Position numbers and translations under genes: made by a program
Origin: Halomonas nitroreducens
Lineage (GTDB): Bacteria; Pseudomonadota; Gammaproteobacteria; Pseudomonadales; Halomonadaceae
Reading direction: 5' to 3'
DNA length: 64,000 nucleotides
Assembly (NCBI RefSeq): GCF_003966155.1
Contig: NZ_RXNS01000003.1
Location: forward strand, 124,001 to 188,000
Shown here: in pieces, positions 46,682-57,822 of the stretch
Numbering within the stretch: position 1 is the first letter of the stretch
Layout of the letters: each line of letters begins with the position of its first letter
The notes under the pieces: model-generated
Told to the model about the DNA's origin: nothing
The model's input: the letters and a program-made list of their open reading frames with translations, nothing else
Databases searched by the model: none

Positions 46682-47512
46682 CTAGCCCACCAGGCCGGCC
46701 TTGGCCAGGGTCTCGCGGATCTCGGCCGGCGCCTCCGGGGCGGCGGCCCGGAACAGGTGGTAGAAGTTGGCGGTGGTCTGCATGGCCACCTCCTCGACGC
46801 TGATGGCCCGTTCGGCGGCGATGCACTCGGCCACCTCGACCACCCAGGCCGGCTCATTGGGCTTGCCACGGTGCGGCACCGGAGCCAGGTAGGGGCTGTC
46901 GGTCTCGATCAGCAGGCGATCCAGCGGCAGGCGCCGGGCCAGTGCACGGATCGCGCTGGCGTTGCGGAAGGTGACGATGCCCGACAGCGAGATGTAGAAG
47001 CCGTGGGCGACCGCTTCGCGGGCCATGTCCAGGTCCTCGGTGAAGCAGTGCAGCACCCCTCCCACGCGGGGATCCACATGCTTGCGGATCAGTGCCAGGG
47101 TATCCTCCCGAGCCTCCCGGGTATGGATGATCACCGGCAGCTCGAGTTCGGTGGCCGCGATCAGGTGACGGCGGAAGCGCTCGTGCTGGACCTCCCGGGA
47201 CACGCCCGTGTAGTGGTAGTCGAGGCCGGTCTCACCGATGGCCACCGCCCCGAAGCGCTCGGCGCAGTCCTTGATGGCCGCCACGCTGGGCTCCTCGGGG
47301 ACCTGATGGAGGGGGTGGACCCCGGCCGAGATCACCACGTCGTCGTGACCTCGGGCCAGGTCGGCGAGCCCCGGCACCTCCTCCAGGGTAACGGCGATAG
47401 CCAGGAACTGGCGCACGTCGCGGGCCCGGGCGGCGTCCAGGGCTGCGGCGACATCGCCGCCATGGGTGCGGGGATCGAGGCGATCGAGATGGCAATGGGA
47501 ATCGATGAACAT
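46682..47512 (-). CDS. TatD-family metal-dependent DNase (YcfH type)
   Basis: 276 aa amidohydrolase-fold metal enzyme. DSHCHLDRL, GETGLDYHY, IIHTREA, VLHCFTE and ETDSPYLAPVPHRGK are the metal-binding and catalytic motifs. Its place next to pilZ, holB and tmk is conserved and matches the YcfH branch more than TatD itself. No cysteine of rSAM type. Confidence 0.93.
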   Translation of the reverse strand: MFIDSHCHLDRLDPRTHGGDVAAALDAARARDVRQFLAIAVTLEEVPGLADLARGHDDVVISAGVHPLHQVPEEPSVAAIKDCAERFGAVAIGETGLDYHYTGVSREVQHERFRRHLIAATELELPVIIHTREAREDTLALIRKHVDPRVGGVLHCFTEDLDMAREAVAHGFYISLSGIVTFRNASAIRALARRLPLDRLLIETDSPYLAPVPHRGKPNEPAWVVEVAECIAAERAISVEEVAMQTTANFYHLFRAAAPEAPAEIRETLAKAGLVG

Positions 47513-47565
47513 GCGAATCTTCGGCTGTGGGTTGGATCACGATACAAGAAGACAGAGGGAAGAAC

Positions 47566-47578
47566 GCGGCTACGCCGC
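47566..47578. repeat. Small hairpin element between inverted AGAGGGAAG copies
   Basis: GCGGC-TAC-GCCGC, flanked on both sides by AGAGGGAAG (47554-47562 and 47584-47592). It is the exact reverse complement of the element at 31400-31412. Confidence 0.65.
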
Positions 47579-47612
47579 TAGTAAGAGGGAAGACAAGCAT
47601 ACAGCCTGTCTC

Positions 47613-47661
47613 CTTCCCTCTTCCCTCTTCCCTCTTCCCTCTTCCCTCTTCCCTCTTCCCT
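47613..47661 (-). repeat. Heptanucleotide tandem repeat, CTTCCCT x7 (AGGGAAG on minus strand)
   Basis: Seven perfect copies ending 2 bases from the pilZ stop codon, so on the minus strand the array starts right after the gene. AGAGGGAAG copies at 47554 and 47584 are complementary to it and could form a stem. Confidence 0.95.
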
Positions 47662-47663
47662 CT

Positions 47664-47999
47664 TCAGAGGGTGTAGGTCGCGGTGCCCTTGTCCAGCTGG
47701 CCGGCCAGCAGGTTCTCGATATGGTCGCGCACGCCCTGGTCCTCGGCACTGAAATGGATACCGATGCCCGGCACCCGGCGACCCGAGACGCCCTCCGGAG
47801 AGACCCACACGACGCGGCCGGTCACCGGGACCCGCTCGGTCTCGTCGGGCAGGGTCAGCAGCAGGAAGACCTCCTGGCCGAGCTCGTAGCGCTCCCGGGT
47901 GGGCACGAAGATGCCACCACGCTCCAGTGCCGGCATATAGGCCGAGAGCAGGGTCGGGATATCCTGGATGGTCAGGGACAGGGCTTTCTGTGCGGCCAT
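47664..47999 (-). CDS. pilZ: PilZ domain protein (type IV pilus PilZ type)
   Basis: 111 aa single-domain protein. The core VPVTGRVVWVSPEGVSGRRVPGIGIHF matches PilZ. It has no N-terminal RxxxR and no clear D/NxSxxG, so it is probably a non-c-di-GMP-binding PilZ like Pseudomonas PilZ, which acts with PilB/FimX in pilus assembly (family knowledge). ATG 47999 fits the family start. It lies between holB and the tatD-like gene, as in Pseudomonas. Confidence 0.92.
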   Translation of the reverse strand: MAAQKALSLTIQDIPTLLSAYMPALERGGIFVPTRERYELGQEVFLLLTLPDETERVPVTGRVVWVSPEGVSGRRVPGIGIHFSAEDQGVRDHIENLLAGQLDKGTATYTL

Positions 48000-48012
48000 G
48001 TGGCCTCCTTCG

Positions 48013-50682
<2,670 letters not shown>

Positions 50683-50695
50683 GCGTTGTCCTCGT

Positions 50696-51535
50696 TCACT
50701 CGGTTGAATCGCCCGCATGGCGCGGGTAGCCCAGCAGCCCGTGGGCCTCGGCCTGGAAGGCCCGGTGGCGGACGCCCGGCGACCAGCGGGCCAGCGGGCG
50801 CCCCTCGGCATCCTCGAGGCGGGTCAGCGGCCAGACCCCCTGTACGGAGTTGCCCAGGCACACGGCCTCGCTGCTCGCCAGCACCTCGGGGGAAGCGTCC
50901 ACCTCGCGGATGTCCAGGCGGGTCAGCAGCGCCTCGCGCAGGGTCCCGGCCACCCCGCAGCGGTGCAGGCGGGGGGTTTCCCAGCGCCCCTCGCGCCACC
51001 AGAAGAGGTTCATGCAGGTGGCCTCCACCAGTCTTCCCTCGGCATCGCAGAGCAGCCCCTCGGCGATCCGGGGATCGGACCACTCGGCCCGGGCCAGCAC
51101 GTTTTCCAGGCGATTGAGATGCTTCAGGCCCGCGAGGCGCGGCTGGATCGCCAGGGAGAGATGGCAGTGGCGGATCGCCACGCCCCGCCAGCGGGACAAC
51201 GAGGGCGAGAAGGGTGCAGCCTGCCAGCGCAGACGGGGCGTCGGCGCCTCGGGGGGCAGGTAGCCCCGCCCGCCGCTGCCGCGGGTCAATACCAGCTTGA
51301 GCACGGCAAGGCCCTCGCCGGCGCGGGCCGGCAGGGCCTCGAGGGTCGCCCGGGCCGGCAAGGGAATGCCCAGCGCCTCGCCGCCCCGCGCCAGCCGGGC
51401 AAGGTGCTGCTCCCACAGCAGCGGCACGCCGTCGCGCACCAGCACGGTCTCGAAGAGGCCGTCACCGTAGGCCAGTCCCCGGTCGTCGAGGGGGACGCCC
51501 TCGCCGGGCACGGGCTGTGCCGGCGTCCCGCTCAC
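50696..51535 (-). CDS. pabC: Aminodeoxychorismate lyase
   Basis: PLP enzyme that makes 4-aminobenzoate for folate. 279 aa, fold-type IV aminotransferase. [13 protein letters not shown] at the N-terminus; the PLP lysine in [23 protein letters not shown] and the glycine-rich [12 protein letters not shown] start at 51535 in a GTGA overlap with the fabF stop. Position between fabF and mltG is conserved. Confidence 0.93.
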   Translation of the reverse strand: MSGTPAQPVPGEGVPLDDRGLAYGDGLFETVLVRDGVPLLWEQHLARLARGGEALGIPLPARATLEALPARAGEGLAVLKLVLTRGSGGRGYLPPEAPTPRLRWQAAPFSPSLSRWRGVAIRHCHLSLAIQPRLAGLKHLNRLENVLARAEWSDPRIAEGLLCDAEGRLVEATCMNLFWWREGRWETPRLHRCGVAGTLREALLTRLDIREVDASPEVLASSEAVCLGNSVQGVWPLTRLEDAEGRPLARWSPGVRHRAFQAEAHGLLGYPRHAGDSTE

Positions 51536-52770
51536 ACCCTGGAGAAGACCAGGGTGCCGTTGGTGCCACCGAAGCCGAAGGAGTTCGACAGGCTGACGTC
51601 GATCTTCATCTCCCGGGCGGTGTGGGGCACGTAGTCCAGCACGCAGCCTTCCTGGGGGTTGTCGAGGTTGATGGTCGGCGGCGCCACCTGGTCACGGATG
51701 GCCAGCACGCTGAAGACCGCCTCGACGGCCCCGGCCGCCCCCAGCAGGTGGCCGATCATCGACTTGGTGGAACTCACCGCCACGTCCCGGGCAGCGTCGC
51801 CCAGGACCCGCTCGACCGCGCGGCTCTCGGCGAGGTCGCCGGCCGGCGTGGAAGTGCCGTGGGCATTGATGTAGTCCACGGCCGACGGATCGAGACCGGC
51901 ATCGCGGATGGCATTGCTCATGGACATGGCGGCGCCCCGGCCGTCTTCCGGCGGTGCGGTCATGTGGTAGGCGTCGTCACTCATGCCGAAGCCGGTGAGC
52001 TCGGCGTAGATGGTCGCGCCCCGCGCCCGGGCGTGCTCGAGTTCCTCCAGGACCATCACGCCGGCCCCGTCGGAGAGCACGAAGCCGTCGCGGTCACGGT
52101 CCCAGGGACGGCTGGCCGCCGCGGGATCGTCGTTGCGCGTGGACAGCGCCCGCGCCGCGGAGAAGCCGCCCAGACCCAGCGGGGTGGTGGCCATCTCGGC
52201 GCCACCGCAGACCATGACGTCGGCGTCACCGTAGGCGATGGTCCGGGCGCTGTAGCCGATATTGTGGGTGCCCGTGGTGCAGGCCGTGGTGATGGCGATG
52301 TTGGGCCCGCAAAAGCCATGCTGGATGGCCAGGTTGCCCGAGATCATGTTGATGATCGAGCCCGGCACGAAGAACGGCGAGATGCGCCGCGCGCCGCCCT
52401 TCTGCAGGGCATTGTGGTTGTGCTCGATCATCGGCAGGCCACCGATGCCGGAACCGATGGCCACGCCGATGCGATGGGCGTTGTCCTGGGTGCACTCGAT
52501 GCCGGCATCGCTGATGGCCTGGGCACCGGCCGCTACCCCGTATTGGATGAACAGGTCCATCTTCCTGGCATCCTTGGGGTTCAGGTAGGGGCTGATGTCG
52601 AAATCCTTCACCGAGCCACCGAAACGGGTATTGAAGCCACTGGCATCGAAGTGCTCGATGGGGGCGATACCGCTCTTGCCGGCCAGAATGTTGCCCCAGC
52701 ACTCATCGACGGTGTTCCCCACTGGCGTGACCAGGCCCAGCCCGGTCACTACAACCCTTCTACGAGCCAT
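51532..52770 (-). CDS. fabF: Beta-ketoacyl-ACP synthase II
   Basis: Elongating condensing enzyme. 412 aa. Catalytic C164 in [10 protein letters not shown], with histidines in [11 protein letters not shown] and [13 protein letters not shown], and C-terminal [24 protein letters not shown] ribosome site precedes ATG 52770. Lies downstream of acpP with a 191-base gap holding a hairpin. Confidence 0.97.
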   Translation of the reverse strand: MARRRVVVTGLGLVTPVGNTVDECWGNILAGKSGIAPIEHFDASGFNTRFGGSVKDFDISPYLNPKDARKMDLFIQYGVAAGAQAISDAGIECTQDNAHRIGVAIGSGIGGLPMIEHNHNALQKGGARRISPFFVPGSIINMISGNLAIQHGFCGPNIAITTACTTGTHNIGYSARTIAYGDADVMVCGGAEMATTPLGLGGFSAARALSTRNDDPAAASRPWDRDRDGFVLSDGAGVMVLEELEHARARGATIYAELTGFGMSDDAYHMTAPPEDGRGAAMSMSNAIRDAGLDPSAVDYINAHGTSTPAGDLAESRAVERVLGDAARDVAVSSTKSMIGHLLGAAGAVEAVFSVLAIRDQVAPPTINLDNPQEGCVLDYVPHTAREMKIDVSLSNSFGFGGTNGTLVFSRV

Positions 52771-52880
52771 CAGCTTTCCTCCAGACATCCGTAGTGACAC
52801 GACCCTCTCAGGGCCTTCGTTGCGCGCATTATACCCGAGTCTACCCTCGCTGTGACCGACGAAGGACAGCCCCATAGCAC

Positions 52881-52911
52881 GAGAGCCGCCCTGCGCGGCA
52901 GGACGGCTCTC
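52881..52911 (-). terminator. Hairpin between acpP and fabF
   Basis: 13-bp stem with one G-U pair (GAGAGCCGTCCTG/CAGGGCGGCTCTC on the minus strand) and 5-base loop, 51 bases after the acpP stop. No U-tract. It could stabilise the very abundant acpP message or attenuate read-through. Confidence 0.6.
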
Positions 52912-52961
52912 ACCGGGGCTCGCTGCCCCGGATACACCTCAGCAAGCGGTGTCAGGCACCC

Positions 52962-53195
52962 TTACTGGTGGGTGTTGACGTAGTCGATGGCTTCCTGAAC
53001 GGTGGTGATCTTCTCGGCTTCCTCGTCGGGAATTTCGGTGTCGAATTCCTCCTCGAGCGCCATCACCAGCTCGACGGTATCCAGGGAATCGGCGCCGAGG
53101 TCTTCGGTGAATGAAGAAGAGTTCTGGATGTCTTCTTCCTTGACGTTCAGGCGCTCGGCCACAACCTTCTTCACGCGCTCTTCGATGGTGCTCAT
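52962..53195 (-). CDS. acpP: Acyl carrier protein
   Basis: 77 aa acidic carrier of growing acyl chains. The phosphopantetheine site is S37 in [19 protein letters not shown]. Substrate of AcpS (14127-14504). Codon use and size are typical. Confidence 0.99.
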   Translation of the reverse strand: MSTIEERVKKVVAERLNVKEEDIQNSSSFTEDLGADSLDTVELVMALEEEFDTEIPDEEAEKITTVQEAIDYVNTHQ

Positions 53196-53275
53196 TATGA
53201 CGTACTCCAGTCGTTCACGTTAGCCGTTCTGATGACCAGCCGTTTCAAATCCGCAAGCCATAAGCTGCGGGGTAG

Positions 53276-53302
53276 TTTATAGACCGCTCAGGGTCGACGC
53301 AA
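53276..53302 (-). promoter_or_regulatory. Promoter candidate for acpP
   Basis: TTGCGT (53297-53302) and TATAAA (53276-53281) on the minus strand. The spacer is only 15 bases, so the pairing is uncertain. An acpP-specific promoter is expected from other bacteria. Confidence 0.35.
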
Positions 53303-53320
53303 CCGCCGCATGACGCGGCA

Positions 53321-54064
53321 TTACCGCATGTTCATGCCGCCATTGACGTGCAGTGTTTCGCCGGTGATATAGCCGGCTGCCTCGCTCGTCAGGAAGCCCA
53401 CGGCAGCGGCGATCTCCTCGGGCTGACCAAGCCGCGACAGCGGGATCTGGCCGAGCAGGGCCTGGCGCTGATCCTCCGGCAGGGACTCGGTCATGTCGGT
53501 GGCGATGAACCCCGGCGCCACCGCATTGACGGTGATGGCGCGGGACGCCACCTCGCGGGCCAGCGCCCGAGTGAAGCCTTCCATGCCGGCCTTGGCCGCC
53601 GCGTAGTTGGTCTGGCCCAGGTTACCCATGGTCGCCACCACCGAGCTGATCGACACGACCCGGCCGAAACGGGCCCTGGTCATGCCCCGCAGGCAGGCCT
53701 TGCTGACCCGGTAGACCGATTTCAGGTTGGCGTCCATGACCGCATCCCACTCGTCTTCCTTCATGCGCATGAGCAGGTTGTCGCGGGTGATACCGGCATT
53801 GTTGACCACGATGGTCGGCGCACCGAACTCCTCGCCGATGGCCTTGACCAGCGCGTCCACGCTGGCCTGGTCGGTGACGTCCAGGCGGCGCCCCGCTCCC
53901 TCGATTCCCTGGGCCTTGAGGTCGGCATCGATGCGCTCGGCGCCGGCATCGCTGGTGGCCGTGCCGATCACGATGCGCCCCTGGCGCCCCAGCTCATGGG
54001 CGATGGCGCGGCCGATGCCGCGACTGGCCCCGGTGATCAGGGCGACTCTACGCTCGGTTGTCAT
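53321..54064 (-). CDS. fabG: 3-oxoacyl-[acyl-carrier-protein] reductase
   Basis: NADPH-dependent short-chain dehydrogenase, 247 aa. Cofactor motif TGASRGIGRAIA, NNAGITRDNLLMRM, catalytic Ser-Tyr-Lys in SISSVVATMGNLGQTNYAAAKAG, and C-terminal ITGETLHVNGGMNM. Between fabD and acpP. Confidence 0.97.
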   Translation of the reverse strand: MTTERRVALITGASRGIGRAIAHELGRQGRIVIGTATSDAGAERIDADLKAQGIEGAGRRLDVTDQASVDALVKAIGEEFGAPTIVVNNAGITRDNLLMRMKEDEWDAVMDANLKSVYRVSKACLRGMTRARFGRVVSISSVVATMGNLGQTNYAAAKAGMEGFTRALAREVASRAITVNAVAPGFIATDMTESLPEDQRQALLGQIPLSRLGQPEEIAAAVGFLTSEAAGYITGETLHVNGGMNMR

Positions 54065-54094
54065 GATCTCTTCCGTTCTCGTCCAGGAGATGGG

Positions 54095-55066
54095 TCAGCC
54101 GTTGGCCGACGGTGACTGGCCGGCCGCTTCACGGGCCAGCTCCAGAGCCGCCGAGAGGCTGTCGGGGTCGTTGACCGCCAGCCCCCGGCTGCCCCGGGCA
54201 ATACGCTTGTTGAGCCCGGTGAGCACCTTGCCCGGCCCACACTCGATGAATACCTCGGCCCCCTGGGCAGACATCGCCTCGATGCACGAGGTCCAGCGCA
54301 CCGGCTGGTAGAGCTGCTCGATCAGGCGCGTGCGCAGCGTCTCGACGTCGGCATGAGCCTCGGCGTCGACATTCTGAAACACGGTGTAGCGTGGCGCGCG
54401 CAGCTCGATACGGTCCATGGCCTCGGCCAGGCGTTCGGCCGCCGGGCGCATCAGATCGCAATGGGATGGCACCGACACCGGCAGCGGCATGGCGCGCTTG
54501 GCCCCGGCCTCCTGGCAGGCGCCGATGGCGCGCTCCACGGCAGCCTTGCTGCCGGCGATGACCACCTGCCCGGGGGCATTGTAGTTGACCGCGGCCACCA
54601 CGTCGCCTTGGGCGGCCTGGGCGCAGGCCTGCTCCACGGCGGCATCGTCGAGGCCGAGGATGGCGGCCATGGCGCCCTCGCCCATGGGCACGGCCGCCTG
54701 CATCGCCTCGCCGCGCAGCTTGACCAGCCGTACCCCGTCGGCGAAGGTCAAGGCACCAGCACAGACCATGGCGCTATATTCGCCCAGACTGTGCCCGGCC
54801 ATGGCCCCGGGGCGCGGCCCCTCGAGCTCCTGCCAGACGCGCCATATCGCCACGCTGGCCGTCAGCAACGCCGGCTGGGTACAGGCCGTGGCATTGAGCG
54901 ACTCGGCGGGACCTTCCTGGACCACCTGCCAGAGGTCATAGCCCAGCGCATCGGCGGCCTCCTCGAAGGTCGCGCCCACCACGCTGTAGCGTTCCGCCAG
55001 CTCGCGCAGCATGCCGACCTGCTGGGAGCCCTGCCCGGGGAAGATGAGGGCAAGGGGTTGTGTCAT
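54095..55066 (-). CDS. fabD: Malonyl-CoA:ACP transacylase
   Basis: Loads malonate onto ACP. 323 aa. FPGQGSQQVGML at the N-terminus, catalytic S93 in GHSLGEYSA, and histidine near 202 in PVSVPSHCDLM. ATG 55066 was chosen because AAAGGTG lies at the right distance; GTG 55075 would add three residues. Confidence 0.96.
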   Translation of the reverse strand: MTQPLALIFPGQGSQQVGMLRELAERYSVVGATFEEAADALGYDLWQVVQEGPAESLNATACTQPALLTASVAIWRVWQELEGPRPGAMAGHSLGEYSAMVCAGALTFADGVRLVKLRGEAMQAAVPMGEGAMAAILGLDDAAVEQACAQAAQGDVVAAVNYNAPGQVVIAGSKAAVERAIGACQEAGAKRAMPLPVSVPSHCDLMRPAAERLAEAMDRIELRAPRYTVFQNVDAEAHADVETLRTRLIEQLYQPVRWTSCIEAMSAQGAEVFIECGPGKVLTGLNKRIARGSRGLAVNDPDSLSAALELAREAAGQSPSANG

Positions 55067-55077
55067 GTCGATCACCT

Positions 55078-56196
55078 TTACTCTTGTTGGCTTGCATCGT
55101 CCCCGGCCACGTCCGTGACGCTCGGGGCAATGATCCTGGATCCGCTGTCGACTCGGTCATCGACGACGGCCGAGTCGACGGCGGACCGCCGGTGGTCGAG
55201 CTCCATGGCGAGCCGGTCCGGCAGGCCATGGCGTACCTCCTGCACCGCTCGCGCCACCGCAAAGTGGAACCCTGCCGCATCGGCACTGCCGTGGCTCTTG
55301 ACGACGATACCCGCCAGCCCCAGCAGGCTGGCGCCGTTATAGCGCACCGGGTCCAGCTCCCGGCGCAGGCGCGCCAGGGCGGGCCTGGCCAGCAGGCCGA
55401 CCAGCCGGCTGGACCAGTGGGCCTCGAAGGTCGCCTGCACCCGACGCACCAGCATCCGCGCCAGCCCCTCGCTGGCCTTGAGCACGGCGTTGCCGACGAA
55501 GCCGTCGCAGACCACGACGTCGACCTCGCCGGAGAAGATACCGTCACCCTCGATGAAGCCGACGTAATGCATGCCGGGGAGCCGCCGCAGCACCTCGTCC
55601 GCGCGCTGCACGCTGGCGGTCCCCTTGGTGCCCTCCACCCCGACGTTGAGCAGGGCAACCCGCGGTCGGGCGAGGCCGTCGACATGACGCGCCATGACCT
55701 CGCCCATCAGGGCGAAGTCGACCAGACGGGCCGCTTCGACGTCGACGTTGGCGCCGAGGTCGAGCAGATAGCAACGCCCCTCCTCGCGGGTCGGGATGGC
55801 CGTGCTGATCGCCGGACGCGGCACGCCGCCGACCGTCCCCAGCGCGCGCCGGGCCAGGGCCATGAGGGCACCGGTATTGCCGGCGCTGACCCCGGCCTCG
55901 GCCCCGCCTGCGGCGAGGCAGTCGAGCATGGCAGCCATGCTGGTGTCTCGGCCATGGCGCAGGGCCTGGGCGGGACGCTGGTCCTCGCGCACCACGGCTG
56001 GGGCATCCTCGATCCACAGATGCGACGACGCCGCGGCCAGTGGCCGCGGCAGCCGGGAGATCTCCTCGTCCAGCTGGCGGGCAGGGCCGAACAGCCGGAT
56101 CTCGAGATCGGGGTCGGCCATGACGGCACTGGCAGCACCTACCACGGTGGCGCGGGGACCCAGATCCCCGCCCATGGCATCCACGGCTATCCGCAT
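55078..56196 (-). CDS. plsX: Phosphate acyltransferase PlsX
   Basis: Makes acyl-phosphate from acyl-ACP for phospholipid synthesis. 372 aa. [12 protein letters not shown] at the N-terminus, [34 protein letters not shown] and [18 protein letters not shown] are signatures. The last 30-40 residues ([17 protein letters not shown] onward) extend past the usual end. ATG 56196 matches the family start. Confidence 0.95.
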   Translation of the reverse strand: MRIAVDAMGGDLGPRATVVGAASAVMADPDLEIRLFGPARQLDEEISRLPRPLAAASSHLWIEDAPAVVREDQRPAQALRHGRDTSMAAMLDCLAAGGAEAGVSAGNTGALMALARRALGTVGGVPRPAISTAIPTREEGRCYLLDLGANVDVEAARLVDFALMGEVMARHVDGLARPRVALLNVGVEGTKGTASVQRADEVLRRLPGMHYVGFIEGDGIFSGEVDVVVCDGFVGNAVLKASEGLARMLVRRVQATFEAHWSSRLVGLLARPALARLRRELDPVRYNGASLLGLAGIVVKSHGSADAAGFHFAVARAVQEVRHGLPDRLAMELDHRRSAVDSAVVDDRVDSGSRIIAPSVTDVAGDDASQQE

Positions 56197-56235
56197 ATCA
56201 GCGGCAGGCGTCACGGCAAAGGGGGCGCCGTCGCC

Positions 56236-56406
56236 TCAGGCGTCGACGACCTTGCGACCGCGATAGAAGCCGTCCGGAGAGACATGGTGACGCAGGTGAG
56301 TGGTGCCAGTCTCCTTGTCCTGGGACAGCGCCGGGCCGGTCAGGGCGTCGTGGCTGCGACGCATGCCACGCTTGGAACGGGTCTTGCGGTTCTGTTGAAC
56401 TGCCAT
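56236..56406 (-). CDS. rpmF: 50S ribosomal protein L32
   Basis: 56 aa. N-terminus [21 protein letters not shown] and the C-terminal [15 protein letters not shown] are the L32 signature. No zinc cysteines, as in other gammaproteobacterial L32. Between yceD and plsX, the standard order. Too short for routine length cutoffs. Confidence 0.98.
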   Translation of the reverse strand: MAVQQNRKTRSKRGMRRSHDALTGPALSQDKETGTTHLRHHVSPDGFYRGRKVVDA

Positions 56407-56437
56407 GAGAAATCACTCCAGAGTGAATCGATGAGTA

Positions 56438-56965
56438 TCAGGTTTTGCCCTTGAGGTGCTTGAGCACATCGAAGGGACTCTTGGAGGGCGCGTCCGACGC
56501 GTCGGAGCCCGCCCCACTGCTCAGCTGGTCGCGCGAGACCGCGCAATCGGCCTCGTCGTGGTAAACCACCTGGGGCAGGCTGAGGATGAGCTCATCCTCC
56601 ACCACTCCCAGCAGGTTCAGCTGGTCGTGTTCCACCAGCACCGGCTCGTGGGTGCTCGGCAGATCGGCCGCCAAGGCATCGCTGGTGACCATGCCCAACA
56701 GGAAGTCGCTGGCGACATCCTGAGCCATGGGCGAGAGGCAGCGGCGACAGGGCAGCTGCAGCTCGGCCTCGAGATGACCGCTGATCACTCGACGCCCCTG
56801 GGCATCGATGGTGAAGTCCAGCCATACCCGGGCATCACCCTGCTGCGCCCCGACCTCCTCGGCGAGCCGCGGCAGGTCGGCCAGCGCAACCAGGCCTTCG
56901 AGATGTTCGGCATGCGCGGCGAGCTTGTAAGGCTCGACCCTGCCAGGGAGTCGTGAGGTCAACAT
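56438..56965 (-). CDS. yceD: YceD/DUF177 family rRNA-accumulation protein
   Basis: 175 aa. CRRC motif in LQLPCRRCLSP and EDELILSLPQVVYH are DUF177 signatures, and the N-terminus LTSRLPGRVEPYKLA aligns with E. coli YceD. The family affects 23S rRNA levels and is cotranscribed with rpmF. No Shine-Dalgarno sequence precedes the ATG, and a strong promoter lies only about 10 bases upstream, so the transcript may be nearly leaderless. Confidence 0.93.
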   Translation of the reverse strand: MLTSRLPGRVEPYKLAAHAEHLEGLVALADLPRLAEEVGAQQGDARVWLDFTIDAQGRRVISGHLEAELQLPCRRCLSPMAQDVASDFLLGMVTSDALAADLPSTHEPVLVEHDQLNLLGVVEDELILSLPQVVYHDEADCAVSRDQLSSGAGSDASDAPSKSPFDVLKHLKGKT

Positions 56966-56974
56966 AGGCGCGCA

Positions 56975-57003
56975 ATGATAGGCACTCCCCCTGCCCCTGT
57001 CAA
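56975..57003 (-). promoter_or_regulatory. Strong sigma-70 promoter for yceD-rpmF-plsX-fab genes
   Basis: Perfect -35 TTGACA (56998-57003), exact 17-base spacer, TATCAT (56975-56980) on the minus strand. Transcription should start near 56968, about 3 bases before the yceD ATG. Confidence 0.75.
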
Positions 57004-57093
57004 AGCCACCTTGATTCGAGGTTACAATGCCCGCGGGGCGCAGGGTTGCGCCCTCGCCACAGCAGCGTTCGACCATCCCCAGGAGGACCTCCC

Positions 57094-57681
57094 ATGCCAC
57101 GCCTGGTGCTCGCTTCGAGCTCCCGCTTCCGCCGCCAGCTGCTCGACCGGCTGGCGATTCCCTATGCCTGGGACAGCCCCGACATCGACGAGACGTCGCG
57201 CCCCGGGGAATCCCCCCAGGCCCTGGTGCATCGCCTGTCCCTGGCCAAGGCCGAGCGACTGGCCGACAGCTGGCCGGACCACCTGATCATCGGCTCCGAC
57301 CAGGTGGCGGTCTTCGACGGCGAGACGCTCGGCAAGCCCGCCGACGAGGCCGCCGCCCGCACCCAGCTGGCCCGCTTCTCGGGGCGCCGGGTCAGCTTCT
57401 TGACCGGGCTGGCGCTGATCGACACGCGTCACGCCAGCCACCGGGTCTGCCACGAGCGCTACGACGTGGTCTTCCGTCGCCTCGGCGACGACGAGATCGC
57501 CCGCTACGTGGCCCGGGAGCGCCCCCTGGACGCCGCCGGCAGCTTCCATATGGAAGGGCTCGGCATCAGCCTGTTCGAGCGACTCGAGGGGGACGACCCC
57601 AACACCCTGGTCGGCCTGCCGCTGATCCGGCTCTGTGCGCTGCTGCGCGAGGCCGGGCTCGACCCTCTGGGCGAGCGGTAA
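57094..57681 (+). CDS. maf: Maf-family nucleotide pyrophosphatase, YceF type
   Basis: 195 aa house-cleaning NTP pyrophosphatase. LVLASSSRFRRQLLDRL at the N-terminus, SDQVAVFDGETLGKP, and GSFHMEGLGISLFE. The SSSRFRRQLL and GKP forms suggest the YceF branch, which acts on 7-methyl-GTP. AGGAGG precedes ATG 57094 by 7 bases. The TAA stop is shared with the first unit of a heptad array. Confidence 0.93.
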   Translation: MPRLVLASSSRFRRQLLDRLAIPYAWDSPDIDETSRPGESPQALVHRLSLAKAERLADSWPDHLIIGSDQVAVFDGETLGKPADEAAARTQLARFSGRRVSFLTGLALIDTRHASHRVCHERYDVVFRRLGDDEIARYVARERPLDAAGSFHMEGLGISLFERLEGDDPNTLVGLPLIRLCALLREAGLDPLGER

Positions 57682-57735
57682 GCTGGAAGCTGGAAGCTGG
57701 AAGCTGGAAGCTGGAAGCTGGAAGCTGGAAGCTGG
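57680..57735 (+). repeat. Heptanucleotide tandem repeat, AAGCTGG x8
   Basis: Eight perfect copies. The first two bases are the last two of the maf TAA stop. AAGCTGGAAG (57729-57738) and CTTCCAGCTT (57775-57784) form a 10-bp inverted repeat. Confidence 0.97.
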
Positions 57736-57793
57736 AAGGCAGCATGCCACATCCAGAACCGGGCCAAGGGAGTTCTTCCAGCTTCGAGCTTGC

Positions 57794-57808
57794 GTCCGCG
57801 AAGCGGAC
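57794..57808. repeat. Small GAA-loop hairpin element (locus 4)
   Basis: GTCCGC-GAA-GCGGAC followed by GATCTTCAAGC, 14 bases from the sppA stop. The outer stem pairs differ from loci 31428 and 43073 in a compensatory way. Confidence 0.65.
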
Positions 57809-57822
57809 GATCTTCAAGCCCC

